A DNA stretch of 64,000 bases from Sinotaia quadrata (GCA_028829895.1 CM054179.1:96468875-96532874), one strand, 5' to 3'. Counted from the first letter of the stretch, positions 33,061-45,540 are shown. Made by a program: numbers and translations. Notes: generated by a model from the letters alone, not told the origin.

Positions 33061-34000
33061 GACTCGGCAACGGCAATAAGCCCTGACAAAACGTAATCAA
33101 GCCTTACAGTGCCAACAACCCTCCAGAAATGTTACTGGATTTCTTGTCGCTCATCTGACCTTGACTGGATATGCCAGATTTTTGCAGGCAAACGAAAAAA
33201 TAAAACCGCCTTCAACGTATTCAGAGATATTCTGTGGGAAATCTATTACTGTATCAAATTACACTTGTCACGCAAACGAAGCACTTTTCTTGCTTAGGAC
33301 TCGAAGCTGCCTAGGAACGCGATGGTAGTGATTAGGCACAGATGAAGCCCCCCCCCCCCCCCCCGGCTTAGCGACCAAGAAAGTAAACTAATAATACACG
33401 AATTATTGAGTCACTGGAGTATACTCTCACCCAGTCACATGCAATCCTAAGTTGCCCCGCCCCTTTCCTTTTCCTCACCCACGCTAGATGACTCTGATAA
33501 TAGATCTAGAATAAATCGGTTTCGCGTGGCAGCATTTAAAGTCCAAAATATGTTGGGTATTCTTCCAGTCTGCGAATGTAAGTCACTGAAAAGTCTCGAA
33601 GTAAACGCTAATTGCAAAATTCGGCATTAATAGGCACTAAAATCACTCTTTCCCAATACATATATATGAATTAGATCAATGTATCGGTCAAACCAGTGTG
33701 TCGAGCAAACCAAGGGAGAGAAGTTTATTCTCAGCTTTTCGTAGAGACTTCTGGGGCTCGACAACTCTAAGCTTGTAGGCAGGATTTCTCTGTTTTTATT
33801 TCTTGACGTGTACATTAAAACAAAATTATTAACACTCACTGGCACTTTTATCAGATTAGTGCTTATAATTTTATTTTGCTGGAATGTGGCATTTCAAGTG
33901 CAATATTAGAAATTATAGGAACATAAGATCGGATTGTTAGGATATGCTTTCTTTTTACTTGGGTTAGGGTTCTTTGATATGTTTACTTTTATTTATGTTT
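33061..34000 (+). other. no gene seen; C17 homopolymer
   Basis: A run of 17 C at 33348-33364. Nothing else recognised. Confidence 0.55.
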
Positions 34001-34004
34001 TTGT

Positions 34005-34240
34005 TGCTTGTCAGATCAGTGTCACGTTTCACTTGTAAACTCACTTGTCAGGTCAGTGTCACGTTTCACTTGTAAAGCCAATGTCTAGTTTCACTTGTTA
34101 GATCAGTGTCACGTTTCACTTGTAAAGCCCATGTCTAGTTTCACTTGTCAGGTCAGTGTCACATTTCATTTGTAAAGCCAATATGTCTAGTGTCACTTGT
34201 TAGGTCAACATCACATTTCAGCTGCTACAGCAGCATATGT
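34005..34240 (+). repeat. tandem repeat of about 57 bp with a 25-30-bp internal half
   Basis: CAGTGTCACGTTTCACTTGT then AAAGCCAATGTCTAGTTTCA then CTTGTCAGGT; about four copies. Confidence 0.88.
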
Positions 34241-34668
34241 ATTTAGTGAAATTTACAGGTGTGCTAGGCATATACATATTTGTTTGAACAAACTAAAATT
34301 GAATATATTAACAACAGCAAACAAACAAATGCCCGACTTATAATCAGAGCACCTCAGCTGATCTTACAAGTTATAATAAGAACGCTGCTTGATGTTCTGT
34401 GACGTCAGAGTGAAATTAATAAATAGAGAGTAAATGTATGGGAATCGCGTAAGCGTCACGCTCGATTTAAAACTTGTTTTGTATAGAGTTTTTTTAAAAA
34501 ATACATTAACATCTTAAAATCTATTTGAAAAATAAGCATTAACCTTTCTTCTTGTAGATCTTCCTTCTTCAAGTGCAAAAAAGGTGGTCTATTATGTATG
34601 TGTCATTTTTATTTCGAGATATGGTGTGTCATATTCCTTGATTTCAAAAGGTGTTCTGTCTGTCAAAA

Positions 34669-34669
<1 letters not shown>

Positions 34670-34752
<83 letters not shown>

Positions 34753-34760
34753 CTGTGTGT
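34670..34760 (+). repeat. (GT)n microsatellite
   Basis: GT run interrupted by TTTG and TTCT. Confidence 0.96.
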
Positions 34761-34929
34761 ATTTAATATTATGCTTGATTTTATATGTGTTGTATATGCT
34801 GTATGTCTGTGTGTATTGTTTGGCGTGTGTAATGTGTATGTGTGGTCATGTGATCATATTCTCTATTATGTCTACATTCTTTCCCTCCTGCAAATATTCC
34901 TTCAGCAGAAAACGTCACAAAATTATACT

Positions 34930-35320
34930 GGATCTGGCTAAAACCACTATTTCAGGGCATGGAAATAAGGCAAAATTATATTAGATCTGGCTAAATGTAC
35001 CATTTCAGGTTATAAAAAGCAAAATAAAAATATATCTTTGTTGTATTTTTTAAATTTTTTAGGGTATGGAAATAATAAAGTAAACAAAAATGTGTTTGAC
35101 ACTATTTCGGAATATGGAAATAAGGCAAAATTAAAAAACACTTCAAAATTTTTCAAAATAGAGTGAGATAAATCAAAATAAAATTACATGTCAGACTATT
35201 TCAGAGTAAGGAAATAAGGCAAATTTAAATACTTCTCAAATTTTTTAAGGAACTGGAAATAAGGCAAAATAAAAATACACTTCAGACGATTTCAGAAAAG
35301 GGAAATAATGCAATATAAAA
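34930..35320 (+). repeat. degenerate repeat of TTTCAGGGTATGGAAATAAG-type units
   Basis: GGAAATAAGGCAAAATTAAA recurs about seven times with spacing of 55-75 bp and heavy divergence. Confidence 0.8.
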
Positions 35321-36080
35321 GTACAAACATGAATGGATTTATACACGTACATTAAATTTGACCACAGAGAAGTGCTTGGCACAGTAATACCAAAAAAACA
35401 ACGAAAAATAACAGACGAACGATATATTTTCAGTTTTTCTTGAAGATATATAATTAATTATTTCTAGTAAGATTCCAACGATATCACCCCATTATGTTTA
35501 TGTTTGAATGAGGTGGGCCGTGTATCAGTCTGAAAATAATGTTATGTTGTTCTTGCTTGGACAGAAAGAGTGCATTGACGTTCTCGGCATGTGTATACAA
35601 TTCCGTGCGAGTGCACGATAATCTATTAATGGAAATAAAATCTATACTCCCAAGTTAATATGCACTAGAATGTAATATTCTTCAGCAGAATAAGTATTGA
35701 CGTTGTCTTATTTTCGCTTGTTATTTGGCGGGGTGGGTGGGGTGGAGGTGGAGTGAGTGGGGGGAGAGGGTGTGTGTGTTATTTTGTATTTGTGTTTTTG
35801 TTAGTGAGCGCGCGCTGAGTGTAGATATGTTGTGGGGGTAGGGGAGGGAGAGGGACTGTTATTGGGCTTGTTTTTGTGTTTGTTTGTGAGCGCATGTGTG
35901 TTTGTGTGCGCTCATGCGTATGCATACCTGACTGGTTTTGTTTATCCGCGTGTTCGCTTATGTCTTAAGTTCTATACTGTTTTACAAAATTGATCTGATC
36001 TTAATTAAGTGTCTAAATTAAGATTTCCTTGGAAAGGTCAAACGCACGCTTATTTCTTCAGATGACAAAGAGGAGGGGAC
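35321..36080 (+). other. no gene seen; G/T-rich tract 35730-35935
   Basis: A strand-asymmetric G/T-rich patch with GGGGTGGGTGGGGTGG, otherwise unique AT-rich sequence. Confidence 0.55.
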
Positions 36081-36084
36081 GTGT

Positions 36085-36610
36085 ACATGTGTGAAGGAGG
36101 AAGGTGTACATGATACGATAAATCGTGAGGTACAAGGAGGAAGGTGTACATGATACGATAAATCGTGAGGTACAAGGAGTAAGGTGTATATGATGCGATA
36201 AATCGTTAGGTAAGAGAAGAAAGCTTTCGGAAGGGTTGGACCAGATTGCCTTTGGTCATGTGACATGTCTAAGGTAAGAAAAAGTGGGACAATATAAATT
36301 GCCTTTGGACCTGTGACATATCTATTGTGGGACAACATTGTGATCATGTGACATATCTAGGTTAAAGAAAGTGGAACCAAATTATCTGTGATCATGTGAC
36401 ATGCATAGTTTAAGATAGAGTGGGACAGGATTTTTTGTGATCATGTGACATGCATAGTTTAAGATAGAGTGGAACAAGATTGTTTGTGGACATGGCGTGC
36501 CTTATTAAGAAAGAGTGAAAATAGATTGTCTTTGGTCATGTGACCTGCCTTAATTAAGAAAGAGAGGGACTAGATTGCCTGTAGACATAGGGCATGTGTA
36601 AGTGAAGAAA
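36085..36610 (+). repeat. two adjacent degenerate arrays
   Basis: First, GGAGGAAGGTGTACATGATA then CGATAAATCGTGAGGTACAA three times (36093-36215). Then GATTGCCTTTGGTCATGTGA then CATGCATAGTTTAAGATAGA, roughly eight units of 50-60 bp to 36600. Confidence 0.87.
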
Positions 36611-36685
36611 TGTTCAGATGATAACTGCAATTAAATATCATTGAAATACAACAATAATAGAAGAAGAAAAAATTTAATAGAAAAG

Positions 36686-36687
<2 letters not shown>

Positions 36688-36751
<64 letters not shown>
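36688..36751 (+). repeat. (CT)n microsatellite
   Basis: About 30 CT units with one TTT interruption. Confidence 0.96.
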
Positions 36752-36754
<3 letters not shown>

Positions 36755-37490
36755 ATGCTTCCCATAGTTAAAACGTAACGGCTTTCTTTCAAACAATTAC
36801 ATCAGTAAAAGCAAAAGCAACAATACAAAACAAACACAACAAAACCCGTTTATACACAGTCGACACAATCACTCAATCAGTTGAAATAAATGCTTGAAGG
36901 TAACTAGCATTTATTTTTAAAATATAAACGGAAATGTAATTCAGATTTGAATTTTCTTTGAAGTTTTCAAATTATTTTTTCCGAAATACAACTGATACTT
37001 GCAGAGTAGCTGGTGGTGAAAAAGGTTTGGCTGAGTCCTAACCGTCAAGCAAACTCTACTTCTTATTTTAAAAAAATTGCAAATTAATCATGACTCGCTT
37101 TATAGACATTCTGTTCCGGAGACTTTGCCCTTAACTACATTCTCACACACACACATACACATCTTTACCTTGGACTCTAGGAGTTGACTAAATATATTAT
37201 CATTTTCTTTTTTATTAATTTTTGCAGTGTAACTCTTGAGCTTTGTCTTCATACTTCCAATGGTATGTGAGCACCACTTTAGCTTAAAACTGTTCTAAGG
37301 ATAGTTATATTAAAACTTCTTTAAAAAGAAAATGTGTCCATATAATTTTTAAACATCATGGTGAAGAAGAAGGAGATGATGGAGATGATGATGATGATGA
37401 TGATGATGACCTGTTAAAGAAACATTAAACTAATACTCAAGCTTTAAATTAATAAAAGCCAAGACGATGATGAACATTTTGAATCAATCA
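36752..37490 (+). other. no gene seen; (GAT)n tract at 37367-37408
   Basis: AT-rich. GATGATGATG lies at 37378-37408. No coding support. Confidence 0.55.
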
Positions 37491-37529
37491 TTTCAATGCC
37501 ATTGATGCACACATTTGTCCAGCGAATCG

Positions 37530-37645
37530 TGACAACGCCTCTTACCAGTGGCGAGTGACAAAGCACAGTTTCATTGTCAAGAAATGAATACTGCCAGACC
37601 AACATATTTTAGCGATGACAACGCCTCTTACCAGTGACGAAGGAC
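37530..37645 (+). repeat. tandem duplication of about 88 bp
   Basis: GACAACGCCTCTTACCAGTG then GCGAGTGACAAAGC occurs at 37531 and 37619. Confidence 0.8.
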
Positions 37646-37834
37646 AAGCAAAGCTGCTGGTAAGGCAAAGGTCAATAAATGTATTATTTTTTTATTTTGG
37701 TTATCAAATCTCAGAAATAAAATCTTAAAATTATGAGTAATACATCTGAGCGAGTGACAGAAAATTTGAACAAATTCAGATTTCGATTGATTTATATTTG
37801 GGTTTTTGTTGGTGGGGGTCTTGCTAATAACTTA

Positions 37835-38035
37835 ATAGCTTTTTATATATGACCCTTACAAATGACAAATTATGAACGTCAAAATGGCTATTTTATATGA
37901 TTCATACAAATATCAAATTATTAACTTCGTAATGGCTGTTTTATATATGACCCTTACAAATGACAAATATTTAACTTCATAATGGATTTTTTTATATATG
38001 ACCCTTACAAATGACAAATTATTAACGTCATGCTG
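37835..38035 (+). repeat. tandem repeat of about 60 bp, 3-4 copies
   Basis: TTTTATATATGACCCTTACA then AATGACAAATTATTAACTTC then ATAATGGC. Confidence 0.9.
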
Positions 38036-39880
38036 ACACGCAAAGGAGAAAGACGACCACGCCTTCTATTTTTAGCTACCGACATGGTTTCCATATATTT
38101 ATAGGTCATTAACATTTGGATGAGTAGTTGTTTGTTGACACGTTCGAGGCCCCCAAGGCCAACAACATTAATCGTCAAGGAAATAACATAACAAAGCTAT
38201 GCAAGCATTTCAGTATGAATTTTGCATAGAGTAAACATAAGGAATTAGTACAAAGATTAATGAAAAATTAATAAAATGTATTTATTTGAGAAAACTTTAT
38301 AAAATTATCAATCAAATTTTGAGACACAATTCATTACATGAGTTCCTACTTTCTCCATCTCATTCATCAACATTCTATAATTATGCGATTACCATTCTAT
38401 TCAGTACATCAGTATCGTCCAACTGTCTTGTCTTATTTTGCTTCTTACTAAAAGCAAAACTAAAGAACCACACCGCTACAGTAAGTATACATGTACTTAA
38501 TTTTAGCCACACAACGTTACAGGAGATGGTAACAGGATCTCAGCGTTGCATCAGCATTCTGTCCTTCCCTTGTTTGACCTTAACCTTTCTGCACTTTAGC
38601 TGTAATAGGCAGCTTGGATTTTACTCGCTTTTCAAAGTAATGCAAGTCGTATTTTACTCTTGCTGTAAAGAATACTGGAAGTATTTCTTCAGTCTTAGAA
38701 GTTTACTCTTAACTAAGACTTTGTTCCAGACCCCGGAACCGATTGCTAGAACCCAATGTCGAAGCACTGCATTTAATTCTTCACGGTTTTAAGAATACGG
38801 TATTTTAAAAATCCATTGAATAGGATCCGCATAACTAATTCCTGGGTTACATTTTCACTACTCCGCAAAGAAATCATATACTAGAAAAGGCATTTTATAA
38901 CAATATTCTTTCATATAAGTAGCAAACAGTCACCTACTTTTCTCCTAAAGTGTTCACAAAAAGCTTTCAATTCAGGACTTAAGAGTCTTTCTAAAACAAA
39001 AATTTCAGTCAGTTTTGACTTAATTCATTCACAAGACTAAATGTCCTTGTCTCCTGAGAGACTACTCCTTCAAGATGACTTCTCAATTCGAGGCATACCT
39101 GAACAGCAAATTAATGTACACTCTCGATTTTAAAAATTACCTCGCATAACCTAACTTGTGGTTTACGCGTCCCATTTATTTCTTAAGGTGACAACAAGCT
39201 CCTTTTCGACTTTATTCATACGTTGGTTTGTGTGAGTCTAAAATCCCAGGATACCATTTGCTCAATACACGCCACTGTATTTTCGTTTGTTCACCTTTTG
39301 TCTCCTATTGATAGGTCGCACTGGTTGCTAACAAGCAGTCTAAGAACTCGGGCGGACGACTTTCGTCTGTATAGTGTCGTCTGAGTCTTCAAAGTCTGAT
39401 TCTAACTATCCTTTTAGTACGTACCTTATCAGGTTATAATTTATAGCCTAACTTCCGTAAAATGTCGGACGATATTAAAATACGGGAGTGATGTTCCGTG
39501 TATTTTGTCTGCAAAGCTCTATCATAAATATTTTACTTTAATATTTATTTTCTGTTCCAGGTGAAATTAATTCGTCAACTGATCCTGTTGACCCTGACAA
39601 CAACAATTCGTAGTTCTCTCCCTTTGCGTCAGTATTTCGTGAATAATGAAAAGACGTGTGCCTAAAGTAGAGGAGAATAAGAACTTTTCGCAAACCTCTT
39701 CTCACTTCATGACAAAACAAAATCTTCCTCATGTTCCCTAGTACTGTCAAGATTTGGATTACTGCAACTAGCTATCCCTAATTTACCATATCCTCACCTG
39801 CAGAAACTTCAGAAACCTTAGCGCACAACTGTTCGGGGAAAAAACATAAGAGATTTTAGGATTCAGCACTTCCCTTATCT
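38036..39880 (+). other. unique stretch without tandem repeats; open frame 38286-38792 not confirmed
   Basis: This is the longest repeat-free part of the intergenic region. The 168-codon frame begins at TTG, is rich in F, L and S, and has no recognised domain. Part of it, SNCLVLFCFLLKAKLKNHT, loosely resembles the first helix and loop of a rhodopsin-like receptor, but the GN..V motif reads SN and nothing after it follows the pattern. Best treated as non-coding or a very old relic. Confidence 0.4.
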
Positions 39881-39884
39881 ATTC

Positions 39885-40150
39885 CTTATATTGACTGCCT
39901 GTTCACTTCATTTCTGAACACTGCCTACTTGTTCATTTCACTCCTTAACATTAACTGGCTGTTCACTTCATTCCCTAATACTGTTTGCCTGTTTACTCCC
40001 CTACCTATTGTTCATTCCACTTCATAATACTTCCTGCCTCTTCATTCCACACCCTAATACTAACTGGCTGTTCACTCCACACCCTAATACTGACTGGCTG
40101 TTCACTCCACACCCTAATACTAACTGGCTATTCACTCCACTCTCAGGGGC
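39885..40150 (+). repeat. 30-bp minisatellite, about 8 copies
   Basis: CTGTTCACTCCACACCCTAA then TACTAACTGG. The first copies are diverged and the later ones nearly identical. Confidence 0.92.
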
Positions 40151-40514
40151 TGCATGCTCACCCTCCTCCCTAACACTGGTGGTTGTTCAGTGCAGAATGA
40201 AGAGCAAGGTCTCGCTCTGTTATGTTTAACTAACTGGTTCTAGTTCAAAGTACTTGTCTGACGCCACCCGTATATCACTCCAGATCCATGTTAAATGGAA
40301 TACCGTCCAGTACCCGTCCTATCAAAGTAAAACATATGGTCAGCGTTTGTTGTCGTATTAGGACCCCTTCACCTGGAACGATACACCTTTAGAATATATT
40401 CACACTCTAGAATCTTTCAAATGAGTTCTTAATCCGGTGAGTGCCTGACTGGTGGTACCGAGTGCCGAACAGAGATACACTTCGTGCGTTAAAGTATTAC
40501 AAAACAAAGAATGC

Positions 40515-40745
40515 TTCAGATTCTACATTGCTAAAGACACCTTTGTAAAAATTCTACAATGCAAAAGACATCTTTGTAAAATTCTACATTACAAAAGACA
40601 CCTTTGTAAAATTCTACATTGCAAATGAAAACTTTGTAAAACTCTACATTGCAAGAGACATATTTGTAAAATTCTACATTTCAAACGACACATTTGTAAA
40701 ATTCTTCATTGGAAAAGACACATTTGTAAAATGCAATATTATTAT
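40515..40745 (+). repeat. 38-40-bp minisatellite, about 6 copies
   Basis: AAATTCTACATTGCAAAAGA then CACCTTTGTAA repeated with point differences. Confidence 0.92.
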
Positions 40746-41505
40746 AAGCTCTGCTGCATTACAAACATTATATATTTATTTATGCAAGAAATGAAAACCT
40801 CAAAGAAGGGATCAAGAGCAGTGTATAAAAGTGAATTTTTCAGAGACCCCCCCCCCCCTCAAAAAAAATACTCATACATCTTATTAGCAAACAGACCCAC
40901 CACAGTGCACAACAATAATCACTCAGTGTGACAACACGAGGACTGACACTAAAGACTCGCAAACCAGCCCAGCCAGAAAAAGAAATAGAGTCACATTGAC
41001 TGAAAATGTCTGCACGAAACAAGCAGAAACACAAACCACGAAAATGAAGACCAAAAGTAGACTACTACAAATGCATTCGATCACCACATCAGACCAGACC
41101 ACAGACGTTGTCATAAATGTCTCTACAACCGACATGCAAACACCTCACTTAGGTGAAGACAAAACCACACCAGACAACATAAAACCACTGCCACGACAAT
41201 AATTAAGGAATAAATATGCACACATTACGAATACAAACAGAACAAAAGATGACGCAGACCACCAACATGAATCAGACAGCAGCAGAAGTCACAAGCCGCA
41301 TTTGCAGATCTAGCCACACATCTCAATCAACATCAATCAGCCTGCACAACGCAATGGAGTGTCTCCTTCAGATTTTCTGTGGTGGTTATTTGAAGCCTAA
41401 AGGAAATAGTACAGCCTTGTGTAACCTCATTAACACTACCACCAAAACGGAAACCGTTGGCGGCAAACAAACTTACCCGTCATATGGGAATCGATGGCGA
41501 TAATA
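40746..41505 (+). other. no gene seen; C-poor, A-rich stretch with short open frames
   Basis: Thr/Gln/Lys-rich open frames at 40996-41202 and 41216-41503 lie 13 bp apart, but no domain is recognised and the composition explains them. A C run is present at 40848-40858. Confidence 0.4.
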
Positions 41506-41509
41506 ACAG

Positions 41510-41645
41510 TTCTCGGGCTAGGTAAGTTATATTTGAACTAGGGCTAGGTAAGTTATATTTGAACTAGGGCTAGGTAAGTTATACTTGAACTAGGGCTAGG
41601 TAAGTTATACTTGAACTAGGGCTAGGTAAGTTATACATGAACAGA
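41510..41645 (+). repeat. 26-bp minisatellite, 5 copies
   Basis: GGGCTAGGTAAGTTATACTT then GAACTA. Each unit includes AGGTAAGT, a perfect match to a 5' splice site. Confidence 0.95.
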
Positions 41646-41863
41646 GGACAACTGCAACTCGGGTGAAAGTACTGCAGGAATCTCAAACTCTGCGGGGTAT
41701 CCCTCGCAGCTGTGCAACAGTCTGATACGAATTTTTTTTTAAAATAAAAATTTCAACAACACAGCCGCCCAAAGCACTAAACGAAATTAACCACCTCCAC
41801 CTGCACTACAGCAGACCAGCCGTCCTCTTCAGAGTCACATGAGAATTGGAAGTCGTCACAGGA

Positions 41864-42043
41864 GCCATCCATGACCGAGAACATCCTAAGACGAAGAGCC
41901 CCACAAAAGCCATCCACGACCGAGAACATCCTAAGATGAAGGGCCCCATAGAAGCCATCCACGACCGAGAAAATCCAAAGACGAAGGGCCCCATAGAAGC
42001 CATTCATGACCGAGAACATCCTAAGACGAAAGGCCCCATGCAA
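41864..42043 (+). repeat. 45-bp minisatellite, 4 copies, open in frame
   Basis: Units begin at 41864, 41909, 41954 and 41999. In frame each encodes AIHDREHPKTKGPIE (15 residues). Flanking sequence gives a frame of only 80 codons starting at 41846. Coding use cannot be excluded but nothing supports it. Confidence 0.93.
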
Positions 42044-42089
42044 GCTTCAGAGAGAGAGGAAGTGAACAGAATAATCACCACCTCATAGT

Positions 42090-43299
42090 TAAAACTGCGA
42101 ACATTAAGCAGAAATCAATCAATAAATAAATCAGTCAGGTTCTGACAGGTTCTGGGTCTCTTTTCACCTGCAACAAGTTTTTTCTTAAATTTCTTAGCCA
42201 TAGTTCTTTACTGAGACAGCTGGTGAGTTAAAACCACAGGGGAGATAACCTGGTGAAAATGGTCACTTGATTTTTTTTTTTCAAATTCCTCTCCTACTTT
42301 GCCTCTGTTTTTATGATGTAAAATGTTTGTAATTCTGTTTGTTGTTTGATAGGTATAATATTTATTTGGAGGACATTTATTAGATTTTCCTGGCTGCAAC
42401 TGATTGAGCATTACTCTCCAGGCAGTAAAGGAAGTTAGACTATTATTGAAACTTTTTGTTTATTATATGCTTATGCAGTGACTACATTTTTTTTTATTGT
42501 TGATTCAGTGTTACAGGCTGAGTGGTGCACATATGTTAACATTTATATTACGTTTTAAAAATAAATTTCTTTTTATTTATTGATCATCCACAAGATTCTT
42601 AGTTATATTTTGGTACGAGATTTCTAGCACTGTGAGTGATGAGTAAACATGTGAAAAATAACAAGCTAGACATACAGGAAATCTTGTATGAGTATGTCAT
42701 AGCGTGTGTCAGGGTCTTATGTCAGTATTACCTCAGATATATACACTTCACAGTATATATATATTATTTTTAAAATACGATGGTTAGCATTGGAGGGGAG
42801 GGAGTGTGTGTATGCCAAGGCTACCCTATGGTTGATCTAGTTCACATCATGAAGTGTAATATATTATAATTATGAGTGGAGAAGATAAAATAAATCCTCA
42901 AATTTCAAGGGCACTTCATAGCAGATAAAATTCCTTTCATTGTGTTCAATCTGTGCATATGTAAATCAAGTTTATTTACGGGGGGGGGGGGGGTTGTAAA
43001 TATCTTTAATTGTATATACAGTACGTGTCTTTGAATTCATAATTTTGTTGTATGTAGTATCTTAAGTTTTCTTGGTCTATTTGCATAAGAAATTAACTAC
43101 GAATAATTGTTTCAACAAGAATAAAGAAATTTAATAAATTTAAACAATAACAAAGATTAATCAAAAATAGATGACATTTAGTCTCCTAAACTATGCTATT
43201 GAGTGCGTTCCAAAAGTCAATTAGGTTCTTCACAGATTGAGATATGATATAATGTTCAAGAGCATTTGACTTATCACTTAGCTCTTTTCAATATGGCGT
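42090..43299 (+). other. no gene seen; G14 run at 42980-42993
   Basis: AT-rich unique DNA with no exon signal. Confidence 0.55.
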
Positions 43300-44300
43300 C
43301 GTTAGGTAGCACGTGGTCCCCACAATTCGGCTGGTTCTGGACTCACAGCTAACTTGGTAAATAACATCTCGTCAGTTCACTCTCTCGCCAGATTTCGGAT
43401 TATGCCAGTTGCCCACACAGTTTGGAACAACCTTCAAGCATTCACTGGTAGTGAAGTTTACGACGACGTACCAAGCAAGAACGACAACGTAGAAGTACGA
43501 AGGATAAAGAATCAGAAGTTGAACCCGCTCTGGAAATGAATAAATTCCTATGAGCAATTGCTTACAGTTTCGCAATCCAACGCACGTGGTTTGACAAATA
43601 GCATAGCTTATTCCTTGACCTATTGTGTCTTTACAAATATATTTAAATATTTATGAATAAAGATACAATGTAGTCCGCATGTGCGTTTACAATTGACGTT
43701 CACATGAACATATGAATTCCCCCAAAATATTTATATTTCACAATGGAATTCATATAAAAAGAATCAAGTTACAATTCAAAATCACGTGTGTGCGCTTTAC
43801 AATTTACAATAAAAATATACGCAAAATGAATTTAAATTGCCAATGAGAATTTCGCAAACGTGCACAGACGTTCTGCGATATACAAAAATCAGTTGTTTGC
43901 TTTATAAATTAAAAGGGTTTGAAGTTTACAAATTAATTTATACAATGTAACATCTCGACTTAGCCACACTTCTATCAAGCCACGTGTTTGGAGGAGATTG
44001 CAACAATATAATTTTCTGCAATAAATTACATACATAAATTCTCACAAAGATAATGTAAAATAGAAATACAATTAATATTCTAAGAAATCGATGTGTTACT
44101 TTCTCTATAGCCAATAGGTCTGACGGCGGGTTTTCGTATTCCACTTCGTACTCAACTCACAGAATTCAGATGTCTGAGACGCGTGCATCGGTCAGCTGTT
44201 CCCTGGTGAATAAAGAGCGCGGGCAGAACAGGCGTATATAAAGAGGTATTAGAATTTATGGCGCGAATCGATCACGTGGTGACGCTTGATTCGACCTACA
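43300..44300 (+). repeat. unclassified dispersed element of about 0.8-1 kb, copy 1 (inverted copy at 63030-63970)
   Basis: The reverse complement of the 63-kb region is colinear with this one. AGAAGTACGAAGG at 43491, TATATTTAAATAT near 43639 and GTGCACAGACGTTCTG near 43859 match at almost the same spacing (about 385 bp between the first and last in both). A CACGTG-bearing block near 44270 also sits at a comparable distance. This copy has a TATA-like GTATATAAAG at 44233. There is no open frame. It could be a solo LTR or a non-autonomous element. Confidence 0.65.
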
Positions 44301-45015
44301 AATCAGCTATTGTCTGAATGTTGCATAATTGGAATGAGTTCTCTCCCTACCTATGAATAGGCGTATATACTAGAGCATCACGGGTACTGCCTGTAACAAA
44401 GAACTGAATCCAAAATAAGAAAATAACAGATTTGAAAAATGGGAAATGGGTTAAGAGTTCAAGGTACGATTTTATCTTGACTCTGTCACAGGGAGGTTAC
44501 TCTTAATCGCATTTAACTTTCATTGGCAAAGAGGACCATTTGCGATTATAAATACATAGAGAACCATATACTGCTATAAATTACAGAGCCCTATATTGCA
44601 ATAAACATATAAAGACATACATATAGCTTTAGAAACATTGAGCCATATGTATTATTGCTATAAATATTCGAGCCACATGTTGCGATAATTGCATTGAAAA
44701 TCATATGTTGCTATAGTTATTTACAAAACCATATGTTGCAACACATGGATATTTATGTATTGCTATAAACACATAGAGAGTCATATATTCCCTTTATAGT
44801 GGTAAATTATCACTTCTCTCGTGTCAATCGACAAATGTCAGACAGAACAGCTCTTTGCCTACAATCTAGTGTTCTTCTTTTTGCAGGTGGTTCTTGCACC
44901 CCATTGCTACTGTGATGGGGGGGGAGGTTCATATCTTGCACACTAACAGGCAGTAACAGCGACAAAAGACGTAGAAACACTTCTAGCTGCTTCTATCGTC
45001 TTTATTTAACTCACG
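44301..45015 (+). other. no gene seen; loose repeat of ATATGTTGCTATAAATA-type units
   Basis: From 44545 to 44795 a strongly diverged 35-50-bp unit (AGCCATATGTTGCTATAAAT) recurs about seven times. Confidence 0.6.
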
Positions 45016-45079
45016 TAGAGCACTGTCCTAACACACACACACACAGGATACGATATTTAGCTCGTGTAGAGCACTGTCC

Positions 45080-45135
<56 letters not shown>

Positions 45136-45172
45136 ACAGGATACGATATTTAGCTCGTGTAGAGCACTGTCC

Positions 45173-45207
<35 letters not shown>

Positions 45208-45324
45208 ATACGATATTTAGCTCGTGTAGAGCACTGTCCTAACACACACACACACACAACACACACACACACACACAGGATACGATATTTAGCTCGTGTA
45301 GAGCACTGTCCTAACACACACACA

Positions 45325-45377
<53 letters not shown>
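45016..45377 (+). repeat. composite array: 43-bp constant block alternating with variable (CA)n
   Basis: GGATACGATATTTAGCTCGT then GTAGAGCACTGTCCTAA alternates five times with CA tracts of different length (about 7 to 30 units). This is a minisatellite with a microsatellite inside each unit. Confidence 0.96.
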
Positions 45378-45379
<2 letters not shown>

Positions 45380-45394
45380 TGCGATATTTAAAAT

Positions 45395-45540
45395 AATAGC
45401 AGTTTCCAGTGTCGGTTGATTTTGCTGTTTGGCACGAGGTGTGCTGCTGTTGAGAGAGTTGAAGATGATGAAAGACAGAGTGGAGAGTTGGAGACAGAAA
45501 GTAGTAGAGTGGTGATGATGGTGGTGGTTGGCGGGGTGGG
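45395..45540 (+). repeat. short dispersed repeat, copy 2
   Basis: Homologous to 25143-25300. It lies immediately downstream of the composite (CA)n array at 45020-45377. A fragment resembling its start (GTAGCTGTTTCCAGTGTT) recurs at about 45617, so a small partial duplication is possible. Confidence 0.6.
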
